Assembly (NCBI GenBank): GCA_029239675.1
Contig: JARBUM010000023.1
Location: 1 to 32,140 of the forward strand
Length of the DNA stretch: 32,140 bases
Direction of reading: 5' to 3'
DNA from: Pelosinus sp.
Lineage (GTDB): Bacteria; Bacillota; Negativicutes; DSM-13327
Each line of letters begins with the position of its first letter. The first letter of the stretch is position 1. The notes beneath the pieces are model-generated. The model made no database searches. It was not told the DNA's origin and saw only the letters and a program-made list of their open reading frames with translations. Below, piece by piece: positions 16,353-23,823 of this stretch. The position numbers were made by a program, and so were the translations under genes.

Positions 16353-16880
16353 TTAATGTAGACTATCAGACCTTCTTAGTAGTATTAGCTCCAGCGGATC
16401 ATTCTCTGCTGGAGTTTTATGATGTTTAGCGACAATTTCAGCGACTTCATGACTTTCACCAATTTCTCTGAGCATGGCGGCACTAATCTCAGCATGATTA
16501 AAATAAATATAAAAAGCATGGCGAAGATTACTGACTTTACCTCCTCGCCCTTGCCGCCCCCATTTCATCACCCAATTGGGGAATAAATATTCTCCAATTA
16601 CAGTGATCATTTTATCAAGGGTGCTCACATCCCCCTTTACTTTCCCTACATCATGAAGCAGCGCACATTTAACTAATAATCTACTATTTATATTTTTTAT
16701 ATCTTGTGCCAAGTGTAAGGCTGTATATGCCACATTAAGAACATGCCGTTGATCCGGCACATTCATCGCCCAAAATAACTTTTGCGCATCAGAATCTAAA
16801 TACAGATCCACAAATTCTCGATCCTGCTGTGTGATAGAAGCAGTAAGTGCAGCAAACACTTGCTTTATTCGATTTAGCAT
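16353..16880 (-). CDS. HD-domain phosphohydrolase-like protein
   Basis: 175 aa from ATG at 16880, with AGGTGG 8 nt upstream; the in-frame GTG at 16892 lies inside that RBS. HD-superfamily metal residues are visible: RHVLNVAYTALHLA (first His), ALLHDVGKVKGD (the HD pair) and AEIVAKHHK (later His). The family includes hydrolases of nucleotides and phosphoesters; no substrate can be assigned. It begins 15 nt after the hisZ stop and is the last gene of the hisR-hisZ-HD unit. Similar HD genes occur near unrelated operons in Firmicutes, so a histidine role is not implied. Confidence 0.85.
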   Translation of the reverse strand: MLNRIKQVFAALTASITQQDREFVDLYLDSDAQKLFWAMNVPDQRHVLNVAYTALHLAQDIKNINSRLLVKCALLHDVGKVKGDVSTLDKMITVIGEYLFPNWVMKWGRQGRGGKVSNLRHAFYIYFNHAEISAAMLREIGESHEVAEIVAKHHKTPAENDPLELILLRRSDSLH

Positions 16881-16895
16881 ATATCTATCCACCTA

Positions 16896-18080
16896 TTATT
16901 CTACATATACTAATTTAGTATAACCTTTACTCTTTTGACTAATTTGCGCTTCCAACAGAGATTGAGGAATAAGGGCTAACTCTACACTGCAACCCGACTG
17001 GCGCAAGATCTCAGCTTGTCCAATGGCTGCCACTAACTTTTCTTTTCCCCAGCCTACATAAATATCTTTGCAATTTGGAATACCAACAATACCTTGCCGT
17101 TCTAAGGCTAACAGTACCCGTTCAATACCTAATGCGAAACCAGTAGCACCCGTATTCATTCCAAAGGAATTCAACATATTATCATATCGTCCACCACCAC
17201 ATATGGGGAATCCAAGGCCAGGTGTATAGCATTCAAATACCATCCCTGTATAATATTCGAAGTCACGTATAATTCCCAAATCAAAATCAACATATTGGGA
17301 AACACCATAGTGTTCTAATAAATGATAGATATTCGCTAAGTTGTCCAAGGCCTTACGGCTTTTATCATTAGTCACCATACTATAAGCTTGTTTTAGCATA
17401 TTCTCTTTGCCATGAAGCAGTGGAATATTTTTTAGCAGAGTCTGTTCCTCTGGGGCTAAACCGCTATCCACAAGTATTTCACTTAACCCAACTAAATCCC
17501 TTGTAACCATAGCATGTTTAATTTGCTGCCTTTGGACAAGAGAAAGTTCACTTTGTTCCATAATTCCATTGATAAAATCAACTTGTCCTAGACCAATTTG
17601 AAACTTTTGTAAACCAGATTTCAACATAGATTCTACAGCTAAAGCAATAATTTCTGCATCAGCAGTGGGCTCCGAAACACCCATAATTTCTACTCCTGCT
17701 TGATAAAACTCACACTGTCTGCCAGCTTGAGCTTGCTCGTAACGAAATACATTCGTAATATAAAATAACTTCATAGGAATCGGACTTTCCTTGAAACGCG
17801 TAGCTGCTACACGAGCCATAGGTGTTGTCATATCAGAACGAAGTGCTAATATTCGATTATTCTTATCAAAAAATTTAAACATATGCTGGTCTAAATCATT
17901 ACCAGCTCCTACTGTCATAGTTTCCAAATATTCAATCGTAGGTGTAACGACTTCATCATATCCCCAAGTAGCAAATAGATGAGCCAAGGCTCCTTCCACT
18001 GTGCGTTTCTGACTAGCCTCTTTCGGTAAAAAATCTCTGGTTCCATAAGGAACTTGTGGAACAAATTCATGCTGATTCAT
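16896..18080 (-). CDS. hisZ: ATP phosphoribosyltransferase regulatory subunit HisZ
   Basis: 394 aa from ATG at 18080 (MNQHEFVPQVPYGTRDFLP), chosen because GGAG lies about 11 nt upstream and the longer frame to 18113 has no RBS. It is a paralogue of histidyl-tRNA synthetase catalytic core: motif 1 region GTRDFLPKEA, motif 2 region FYITNVFRYEQAQAGRQCEFYQAGVEIMG, and motif 3 GGGRYDNML...GFALGIERVL. HisZ binds short HisG and mediates histidine feedback. The presence of a short HisG, and the C-terminus of only about 70 residues after motif 3, favour HisZ over HisS. It lies 68 nt after the hisR stop. Confidence 0.93.
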   Translation of the reverse strand: MNQHEFVPQVPYGTRDFLPKEASQKRTVEGALAHLFATWGYDEVVTPTIEYLETMTVGAGNDLDQHMFKFFDKNNRILALRSDMTTPMARVAATRFKESPIPMKLFYITNVFRYEQAQAGRQCEFYQAGVEIMGVSEPTADAEIIALAVESMLKSGLQKFQIGLGQVDFINGIMEQSELSLVQRQQIKHAMVTRDLVGLSEILVDSGLAPEEQTLLKNIPLLHGKENMLKQAYSMVTNDKSRKALDNLANIYHLLEHYGVSQYVDFDLGIIRDFEYYTGMVFECYTPGLGFPICGGGRYDNMLNSFGMNTGATGFALGIERVLLALERQGIVGIPNCKDIYVGWGKEKLVAAIGQAEILRQSGCSVELALIPQSLLEAQISQKSKGYTKLVYVE

Positions 18081-18148
18081 AAAGAGAAACACTCCAATCT
18101 GGTGTAAATTCATATCTGTTTAAGGCTATTATAATAGATGTCTATCTA

Positions 18149-18451
18149 TTATTCTTTTTGACTCTCCAGTCTTTCTAACATAAACTTATATCCATCAGCA
18201 CCATAATGTAAACAACGTTTGACCCGACTTATGGTTGCAGTACTAGCACCTGTCTTGTCTACAATATCATCGTAAGTATGACCAGCTTTTAGCATGCGAG
18301 CAACCTCCATACGCTGGGCAAGAGACTTCAATTCACTCACTGTACAAATATCTTCAAAAAATTGATAACATTCCTCTTCATTCTCTAATAATAAAATGGA
18401 ACGAAATAGCTGATCTGTTAGCCCATCTTTCAGTTTGGGATTTGCCGTCAT
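18149..18451 (-). CDS. yerC: TrpR-family YerC/YecD-like regulator (proposed histidine regulator HisR)
   Basis: 100 aa, the full family length. The TrpR-like fold is recognised by LLENEEECYQFFEDICTVSEL and the HTH region SLAQRMEVARMLKAGHTYDDIVDKTGASTATISRVKRCL. It has been proposed from comparative genomics that YerC-type proteins regulate histidine genes in Firmicutes; its place directly upstream of hisZ supports that here. An AGGGGGA RBS lies 7 nt upstream of ATG at 18451. It probably recognises a site in the hisG promoter and possibly its own; direct evidence is absent. Confidence 0.88.
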   Translation of the reverse strand: MTANPKLKDGLTDQLFRSILLLENEEECYQFFEDICTVSELKSLAQRMEVARMLKAGHTYDDIVDKTGASTATISRVKRCLHYGADGYKFMLERLESQKE

Positions 18452-18516
18452 TTTTGTTTCCCCCTATCATTTTGCTTTTATAAATCCTTTATTACTTTTT
18501 AACTTTACTTAGTGAA

Positions 18517-18545
18517 ATTATATCATTGTGGTTTATGATTTGCAA
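18517..18545 (-). promoter_or_regulatory. Promoter of the hisR-hisZ-HD operon
   Basis: On the minus strand, TTGCAA (18540-18545), 17 nt, TATAAT (18517-18522). It is back to back with the metN promoter; their -35 boxes are only 13 nt apart. Confidence 0.65.
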
Positions 18546-18558
18546 AGTCATTTTTTTC

Positions 18559-18587
18559 TTGACAGCACTTTTTAAAAATGATAACAT
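18559..18587 (+). promoter_or_regulatory. Promoter of the metNIQ operon
   Basis: TTGACA (18559-18564), 17 nt, TAACAT (18582-18587). The SAM-I aptamer starts about 16 nt after the predicted transcription start. Confidence 0.75.
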
Positions 18588-18609
18588 GATATTCAACAAG
18601 TTAATATTT

Positions 18610-18709
18610 TTCATCAAGAGCAGTTGAGGGAATGGCCCTATGAAACTGCGGCAACCATTCACTTTGTGAAACGGTGCCAACTCCACAGGATCTGATCCTG
18701 GTAGATGAA
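18610..18709 (+). ncRNA. SAM-I (S-box) riboswitch aptamer before metN
   Basis: S-box consensus in order: P1 TTCATC (18610-18615), AAGAGCAGTTGAGGGA, ATGGCCCTATGAAACTGC, GGCAACC, a P3 arm, GGTGCCAACTCC, a GGATCTGATCC hairpin, and P1' GATGAA (18704-18709). The P1' strand with its extension (GATGAAGCG, 18704-18712) is complementary to CGCTTCAT of the following terminator. A SAM-dependent switch between antiterminator and terminator is therefore visible in the sequence. Confidence 0.96.
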
Positions 18710-18730
18710 GCGCAATTCAGTTTGATAACA

Positions 18731-18757
18731 CGCTTCATTTGTGAAGCGGTTTTTTTG
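18731..18757 (+). terminator. Riboswitch-controlled terminator before metN
   Basis: CGCTTCA (18731-18737), loop TTTG, TGAAGCG (18742-18748), then G and seven T. Its left arm can instead pair with 18704-18712. Confidence 0.92.
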
Positions 18758-18792
18758 TTATATCAAGCAATAATAGGAAGGGAGACATTCCA

Positions 18793-19851
18793 TTGATTAG
18801 ACTTCAAGATATAGAAAAAGTATATCATAGCGATAATGGCACGATTCACGCTCTAAAAGGCGTAAATTTAACAGTTGCGCAAGGAGAAATTTTCGGGATT
18901 ATCGGAACCAGCGGTGCTGGAAAAAGTACATTAATCCGCTGCATTAATATGCTAGAAACCCCCACTAAAGGCAGCGTCATCGTAGATGGGCAAAACTTAA
19001 CCTCACTGAATGAGCAAGAATTACGAGAAGAACGTAAGAAAATTGGTATGATCTTTCAGCATTTCAATTTACTATCGTCACGAACAGTTTATCAAAATAT
19101 AGCCTTTCCTTTAGAATTGGCTAAACGTAGTAAAGAAGAAATCGATAAAGAAGTATTGCATTTACTAGAATTAGTTGGGCTAAGTGACAAAAAAGATCAA
19201 TATCCAGCCCAGCTAAGTGGCGGTCAGAAGCAACGAGTAGGTATTGCCAGAGCCTTAGCTAACCATCCTAAAGTACTATTATGCGATGAAGCAACTTCCG
19301 CTCTCGATCCCCAAACTACCAAATCCATTTTAGAACTTTTAAAGGATATTAACCGTAAATTTCAACTTACGATTGTCCTCATTACCCACGAAATGCAAGT
19401 TATTAAGGAAATCTGCAACCAAGTTGCGGTGATTGAGGGGGGTAAAATCATTGAGCAGGGTAAAGTAATTGATATTTTTACTCAGCCTCAGGCAAATACT
19501 ACTAAAGAATTTATTAGTTCTATCATTAATCACAATTTACCTGACTTTTTTAAAGATATTATACTCTCACCAACTTCTACTGCTGAGAGCAATCTAATTT
19601 TACGTCTGTCCTTTATTGGGCACTCTACAGAAGAACCTATTATTTCTAGCATGGTCCGACGTTTTAATATTGATGCTAGTATTTTATACGGAAATATTGA
19701 TCATATTCAAACCGTACCTTTTGGCACATTAATCGTAGAATTATCCGGTGAAGAAGTCGCTCTGCAACAAGCACTGAGTTATTTGAAAACACGGGAATTA
19801 GGAATTGAGGTGATTGGCTATGTCGCAAGAAATGCTCGTGTTGCTGGTTAA
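18793..19851 (+). CDS. metN: Methionine ABC transporter ATP-binding protein
   Basis: 352 aa. Walker A GTSGAGKST (about 38-46), Q-loop FQHFNLLSSRTV, ABC signature LSGGQKQRVGIARAL, Walker B VLLCDEATSALDP, and H-loop ITHEMQV. A C-terminal NIL domain (about 265-345), the methionine-binding transinhibition domain, confirms MetN. Start TTG at 18793 follows GGAAGGGAG with about 9 nt. It energises uptake of D/L-methionine with MetI and MetQ. It is controlled by the SAM-I riboswitch upstream. Confidence 0.97.
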   Translation: MIRLQDIEKVYHSDNGTIHALKGVNLTVAQGEIFGIIGTSGAGKSTLIRCINMLETPTKGSVIVDGQNLTSLNEQELREERKKIGMIFQHFNLLSSRTVYQNIAFPLELAKRSKEEIDKEVLHLLELVGLSDKKDQYPAQLSGGQKQRVGIARALANHPKVLLCDEATSALDPQTTKSILELLKDINRKFQLTIVLITHEMQVIKEICNQVAVIEGGKIIEQGKVIDIFTQPQANTTKEFISSIINHNLPDFFKDIILSPTSTAESNLILRLSFIGHSTEEPIISSMVRRFNIDASILYGNIDHIQTVPFGTLIVELSGEEVALQQALSYLKTRELGIEVIGYVARNARVAG

Positions 19852-20473
19852 ATCCTTATGGGAAACCACTTATATGGTTGCTGTTTCAGGCTTTATCTCT
19901 GCTTTACTAGGTATACCCCTAGGCATTATTTTGGTTACTACCACTAAAGGACATATTTTAGAGAATACTTCTCTTAATACAGTATTAGGAGCCATTGTAA
20001 ATGCAGCTCGCTCCACACCATTTATTATTCTGATGGTAGCAATTATCCCAGTAACTAGACTACTGGTGGGTACATCCATCGGTACCAATGCTGCCATTGT
20101 GCCATTAAGTATCGCTGCCATTCCTTTTGTTGCCCGTATCGTTGAATCGGCACTTAAAGAAGTAGATTACGGCGTTATTGAAGCGGCTCAGGCTATGGGA
20201 GCATCACCAAGAGAAATTATTACAAAAGTTCTTATTCCCGAAGCATTGCCTGCTATCGTTTTAGGACTAACGCTAACAATCATTAGTTTAATTGGCTACT
20301 CAGCCATGGCAGGAGCCATAGGCGGTGGCGGTTTAGGCGATTTAGCCATTCGTTATGGTTACCAACGTTTTCGTGCTGATATCATGCTAATTACCGTAGT
20401 CATCTTAATTGCTCAAGTTCAAATTGTTCAATCTACTGGCGATTACCTATCCAACCGTCTCAACAAAAAATAG
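19820..20473 (+). CDS. metI: Methionine ABC transporter permease
   Basis: 217 aa from ATG at 19820; GAGGTG 7 nt upstream decides it over TTG at 19814. Five hydrophobic segments are visible, with the EAA loop EAAQAMGASPREIITKVLIPEALP typical of binding-protein-dependent permeases. It overlaps metN by 32 nt, so translation is coupled. Confidence 0.96.
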   Translation: MSQEMLVLLVKSLWETTYMVAVSGFISALLGIPLGIILVTTTKGHILENTSLNTVLGAIVNAARSTPFIILMVAIIPVTRLLVGTSIGTNAAIVPLSIAAIPFVARIVESALKEVDYGVIEAAQAMGASPREIITKVLIPEALPAIVLGLTLTIISLIGYSAMAGAIGGGGLGDLAIRYGYQRFRADIMLITVVILIAQVQIVQSTGDYLSNRLNKK

Positions 20474-20541
20474 TAATAGCGCGAATTTACTGATTTGGGC
20501 TTTCTATAAAAACATAAAATAAATTTTGGGGGAATATCATT

Positions 20542-21360
20542 ATGAAAAAACTCTTTCTTGTTCTTATTGCAATTCTTAGTTTTGGCCTATTAGTGAGTGG
20601 TTGCGGACAGAAGGCAGCTCCAGCAAACCCAGCTAGCAAAACCACGGTATTAAAAGTGGGTGCCACTCCTGTTCCTCATGCAGAAATTTTAAATATAGTG
20701 AAACCGATCTTAGCGAAAGATGGCATTGACCTACAAATCGTTGAGTTTACCGATTATGTAAAACCAAATATTGCAGTAGCTGAAAAGGAATTGGATGCGA
20801 ACTTTTTCCAACACATTCCTTACTTGAATAAGTTTGCTGCAGAACGTAATTTACCATTAACCCATACTACTGCCGTGCACATTGAACCAATGGGCATTTA
20901 TTCAAAGAAAATCAAAAATTTAAATGAACTTGCTACAGGTGCTAAAGTGGCTATTCCTAATGATCCTACAAATGGAGGTCGTTCTCTAGCTCTTTTAGAA
21001 AAAGCAGGGCTTATTAAATTAAAAGACGGTGTAGGCGTTAATGCTACCGTAAGTGATATTGTAACAAACTCTAAAAATATACAAATTAGCGAACTAGAAG
21101 CCCCTCAACTTCCTCGAGTTCTTGAAGATGTGACCATTGCTGTCATCAATACCAACTATGCTCTAGAAGCAAAATTAGTACCTACTAAAGATGCATTATT
21201 TATTGAAGCAAAAGATTCCCCTTATGCCAATATTCTGGCTGTACGTAAAGGTGATGAGAATCGTCCTGAAATTCAAAAATTAACAAAAGCATTAACCTCT
21301 GATGAAGTTAAGAAATTTATTAACGAAAAATACCAAGGTGCTATAGTACCAGCATTCTAA
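20542..21360 (+). CDS. metQ: Methionine-binding lipoprotein MetQ
   Basis: 272 aa. Type II signal peptide MKKLFLVLIAILSFGLLVSGC, lipobox LVSGC with the lipidated Cys21. The NlpA/MetQ domain has KVGATPVPHAEIL, DANFFQHIPYLN, MGIYSKKI, AIPNDPTNGGRSL and a C-terminal KYQGAIVPAF. It is the extracytoplasmic receptor for the MetNI transporter. RBS GGGGGA is 8 nt before ATG. A hairpin follows the stop. Confidence 0.97.
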   Translation: MKKLFLVLIAILSFGLLVSGCGQKAAPANPASKTTVLKVGATPVPHAEILNIVKPILAKDGIDLQIVEFTDYVKPNIAVAEKELDANFFQHIPYLNKFAAERNLPLTHTTAVHIEPMGIYSKKIKNLNELATGAKVAIPNDPTNGGRSLALLEKAGLIKLKDGVGVNATVSDIVTNSKNIQISELEAPQLPRVLEDVTIAVINTNYALEAKLVPTKDALFIEAKDSPYANILAVRKGDENRPEIQKLTKALTSDEVKKFINEKYQGAIVPAF

Positions 21361-21393
21361 TCTAGCCTCTCGGAAAATCCTATTTAGGATGGC

Positions 21394-21440
21394 AAAGGAT
21401 GAGCATAACTTAACTTACGCGATAGTTATGCTCATCCTTT
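21394..21440 (+). terminator. Hairpin between metQ and the second metQ-like gene
   Basis: Perfect 17-bp arms (AAAGGATGAGCATAACT and its complement), a 13-nt loop, and a weak T-rich tail (ATTTACGT). It may end or reduce transcription into the next gene, or protect the metNIQ 3' end. Confidence 0.6.
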
Positions 21441-21499
21441 ATTTACGTCTATATCGTTATTTTCTGAGAACCTACTCTAATTTTCTGGGAGGAAATTTC

Positions 21500-22315
21500 A
21501 TGGGAAAAAGGCTACCAATTATCACTGCTTTTCTAATGCTGGTAAGTATTGCAGCACTATTGTCCTGGCATAGTTGGCTACATATGAACCGTGTATATAA
21601 ACCAGTAAAAGTAGGGGTTTCAGCCGGTCCTCATTTTGAAATTATGAGCTTAATAAAAACAATTGTGGCAAAGGATGGTATTGATCTTCAAATTGTTGTG
21701 TTTACTGATTATAGCAAGCTCAATGAGTCTCTATACTTGGGAAGTACGAGTATCAACAGTTTCCAACATCAGCCATATCTTGATAGGGTCTTAAGTGATC
21801 ACAACTACGACGTTACTCCGATTGCCAAAACCGTTCTATTCCCTATGGGTATTTATTCAAAAAAAATAAATACCCTTAACACTTTGCCAGCTGGCAGCAA
21901 AGTTGCTATTCCCCAGGATTTATTCAATGGTAGTCGAGGGTTATTGCTATTGGAGAAAGCAGGTCTTATTGTGTGCAGAAAGACGACAGGCTATCTTAGG
22001 ACCCTTGATGATATTGTGGAAAACCCCCAAAATCTTAGTTTTATTCAAGTAGATGCGATGCAAATAAACTCAATGATTGATAGTGTCGATCTTGCCCTCA
22101 TCAATGCCAACTATGTTGCAAAGATTGGCTTGATACCAACTAGAGATGCGTTAGTACTTGAGGATATACATTCACCATATATTAACCTCTTAGCGGCTCG
22201 TACTAAGGATATCCATAACGATGACCTGCAGAAAATCGTCAAAGCCTATCACTCACAAGAAGTTAAAGATTTTGTACAAGAACGCTTTCAAGGTACCATG
22301 GTAGCAGCCTGGTAA
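21500..22315 (+). CDS. MetQ-like substrate-binding protein without lipobox
   Basis: 271 aa from ATG at 21500; GGGAGGAAA lies 6 nt upstream and the frame to 21389 has no RBS and would cross the hairpin. It aligns with MetQ along its whole length: GVSAGPHFEIM, DGIDLQIVVFTDY, INSFQHQPYLDRV, FPMGIYSKKI, SKVAIPQDLFNGSRGL, and C-terminal RFQGTMVAAW. Differences are a hydrophobic N-terminus (about 5-24) with no Cys, so it would be an uncleaved anchor or an SPase I substrate rather than a lipoprotein, and changed pocket residues (DANFF to INSF, NDPTN to QDLFN). It is probably a duplicated receptor with altered ligand; it could be a decaying copy, though the frame is intact. Confidence 0.88.
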   Translation: MGKRLPIITAFLMLVSIAALLSWHSWLHMNRVYKPVKVGVSAGPHFEIMSLIKTIVAKDGIDLQIVVFTDYSKLNESLYLGSTSINSFQHQPYLDRVLSDHNYDVTPIAKTVLFPMGIYSKKINTLNTLPAGSKVAIPQDLFNGSRGLLLLEKAGLIVCRKTTGYLRTLDDIVENPQNLSFIQVDAMQINSMIDSVDLALINANYVAKIGLIPTRDALVLEDIHSPYINLLAARTKDIHNDDLQKIVKAYHSQEVKDFVQERFQGTMVAAW

Positions 22316-22357
22316 AAGCTATCCCCTCCATATTTAAATTATGGAGGGGATAGCTTT
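22315..22357. terminator. Bidirectional terminator between metQ-like and PHP phosphatase genes
   Basis: Perfect 18-bp arms (AAAGCTATCCCCTCCATA and its complement, 22340-22357) with a 7-nt loop TTTAAAT. The arms touch both stop codons, so the hairpin serves the two convergent genes. Confidence 0.85.
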
Positions 22358-23126
22358 ATCTTTGATATTGAGGCTTTCCCTTTTTAAAATATACAACATC
22401 TAGTTTCGCGCGTTCTGCAATCTCCACTCCAACCTGTAGCCCTCTACCAATATCTTTTACATGATGAGCATCTGATCCAATCGTTACTAAACGTCCCCCT
22501 AATTCATAGAAGCGTTTGTATATGGGCATAATGTTTTCAACGACTTCTTTATTATTGAAGCGTCTAGTATTAATCTCTAGGGCTTTATCTTTCTGAGCTA
22601 ATATCGTTAATATATCATCTATACAGTCCCCAAATTCATTATAATAGATCTCTGGGTCAGCAAAACGTGCATACCTAGCAATATAATCAATATGGCCTAA
22701 ACTATGAATACCATCATAACAGGTTACACATTGCTTCATAGCTTGAAAATACTGTTTATATACCTCTTCTTTACTTCTTCCCTCATAGAATTGCGCCGTA
22801 TATAGATCAATGTTATCAATTACGTGTACCGAACCAATAACATAATCAAAGGGATAGGCCCCTACCAGACGGCAATTTTCTTCTAGACAATCGGAACGCA
22901 TACCGATCTCTATACCCAACAAAATATTTTCATTACGATACTTATGGTAATCAGCAAAATATTTTTCTACATCAAAAATAAATGCCTTAGGTTCAGGATA
23001 TGCGAAATCCATGTGTTCTGTAATAGTAATACCAATATTTAATTGCTTTGCCATCGCTACAGCTTCATCCATTTTCATCTTTGAATCTGTAGAGAAACAG
23101 GTATGCATGTGACTATCAAATAACAT
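22356..23126 (-). CDS. hisJ: PHP-family histidinol-phosphatase (HisJ/HisK type)
   Basis: 256 aa. PHP metal motifs in order: DSHMHTCFSTDS (H6, H8), ITEHMD, GIEIGM, IGSVHVID, SLGHIDYIARY and TIGSDAHHVKDIG. The length and motif set fit the HisJ/HisK group that dephosphorylates histidinol phosphate, and the his operon here has a monofunctional HisB and so lacks this activity. Another phosphoesterase role is possible since PHP proteins are diverse. TAGGAG lies 6 nt before ATG. It is monocistronic, away from the other his genes. Confidence 0.8.
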   Translation of the reverse strand: MLFDSHMHTCFSTDSKMKMDEAVAMAKQLNIGITITEHMDFAYPEPKAFIFDVEKYFADYHKYRNENILLGIEIGMRSDCLEENCRLVGAYPFDYVIGSVHVIDNIDLYTAQFYEGRSKEEVYKQYFQAMKQCVTCYDGIHSLGHIDYIARYARFADPEIYYNEFGDCIDDILTILAQKDKALEINTRRFNNKEVVENIMPIYKRFYELGGRLVTIGSDAHHVKDIGRGLQVGVEIAERAKLDVVYFKKGKPQYQR

Positions 23127-23313
23127 TTTTTATCTCCTAACTTTTTGTTTTTGCCAATGGATTCTTATATATCTTTGTTATACAAAAACATATAAATTCC
23201 TGCTTATTGTGCATGTTATTCCGCCTTCACCCTTCATGGAAATACAGCAACAATGTACAGCCTCGTCTTTTTATATAGTACTAAAATATTTTTCATGTAT
23301 ACAGAGAAAAGTG

Positions 23314-23342
23314 TTGAATAATGTTATTTATTGTATTATACT
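23314..23342 (+). promoter_or_regulatory. Promoter of the small membrane-protein unit
   Basis: TTGAAT (23314-23319), 17 nt, TATACT (23337-23342), giving a leader of about 230 nt before the gene at 23578. Confidence 0.5.
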
Positions 23343-23407
23343 TAAGACAAGCCTAATAAATACAATACCTTTTGGGACATTGTAAAGTAATATAGGGGGT
23401 GATTCCA

Positions 23408-23497
23408 TTGAACAATGATGAAGTTCTACCGAAGTGTAATACTAGGGGGATGATTCCAATGTACAAAGTAATGGGAGTCACAATTTCATATAGATAA
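23408..23497 (+). CDS. Possible 29-codon leader peptide
   Basis: TTG at 23408 preceded by AGGGGG, reading NNDEVLPKCNTRGMIPMYK and ending TAA at 23495. A second in-frame ATG at 23459 has its own AGGGGG, and the two regions (23393-23410, 23443-23461) are near-repeats: TAGGGGG(A)TGATTCCA(A/T)TG. It could be a short translated leader or an artefact of duplicated ribosome-binding sites. No family is recognised. Confidence 0.25.
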   Translation: MNNDEVLPKCNTRGMIPMYKVMGVTISYR

Positions 23498-23577
23498 CAT
23501 CACTCAATGTGCTAGTCACATTGAATAGTACAATTAAAGATTGTACAGCTACTATATCACAGCAGGGGGTTTTCGCT

Positions 23578-23769
23578 ATGGCCAGAGAAACTATGAGCGA
23601 TCTCTTTTCCACCTTCTGTATTCGAATGGTTATTCCCTTATTAGCGGTTAGTTTATTGTATCTTTTAATTAAAAGCGAAAACCCGCTGCTATTAGTTGGC
23701 TTACCTTTATTAGCAGTTGTGTTTTTCATAAAGAAGCAGATCATCAAAGCTAAAGCACCACAACATTAA
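23578..23769 (+). CDS. Small two-helix membrane protein, unknown function
   Basis: 63 aa from ATG at 23578, with GCAGGGGG 9 nt upstream; the longer frame to 23509 lacks an RBS. Two hydrophobic segments (about 13-31, CIRMVIPLLAVSLLYLLIK, and 36-51, PLLLVGLPLLAVVFF) are joined by a short KSEN turn. A basic tail (KKQIIKAKAPQH) is probably cytoplasmic, with both ends inside. No family recognised. It has its own promoter, a long leader and a shared terminator 20 nt downstream, so it is a genuine small transcription unit. Confidence 0.7.
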   Translation: MARETMSDLFSTFCIRMVIPLLAVSLLYLLIKSENPLLLVGLPLLAVVFFIKKQIIKAKAPQH

Positions 23770-23790
23770 AATTTCATATAACAATAACAC

Positions 23791-23819
23791 AAAGGACTTG
23801 ACCTATGGTCAAGTCCTTT
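23791..23819. terminator. Bidirectional terminator
   Basis: Perfect 13-bp arms AAAGGACTTGACC / GGTCAAGTCCTTT with a 3-nt loop TAT; T-rich on the plus side (ATTTTTA). It lies between the small membrane protein and the convergent emrB-like gene. Confidence 0.9.
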
Positions 23820-23823
23820 ATTT

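Noticed and set aside
23478-23747. Minus-strand ORF of 89 codons overlapping the small membrane-protein gene
   Set aside because: No RBS and no recognisable protein; the plus-strand frame has an RBS, hydrophobic helices and a terminator.
23791-23819. GGACTTGACC hairpin considered as a third copy of the duplicated leader hairpin
   Set aside because: Only the CTTG core is shared; the arms form a perfect stem with a 3-nt loop and lack the conserved internal loop and the upstream promoter block, so it is an ordinary terminator.
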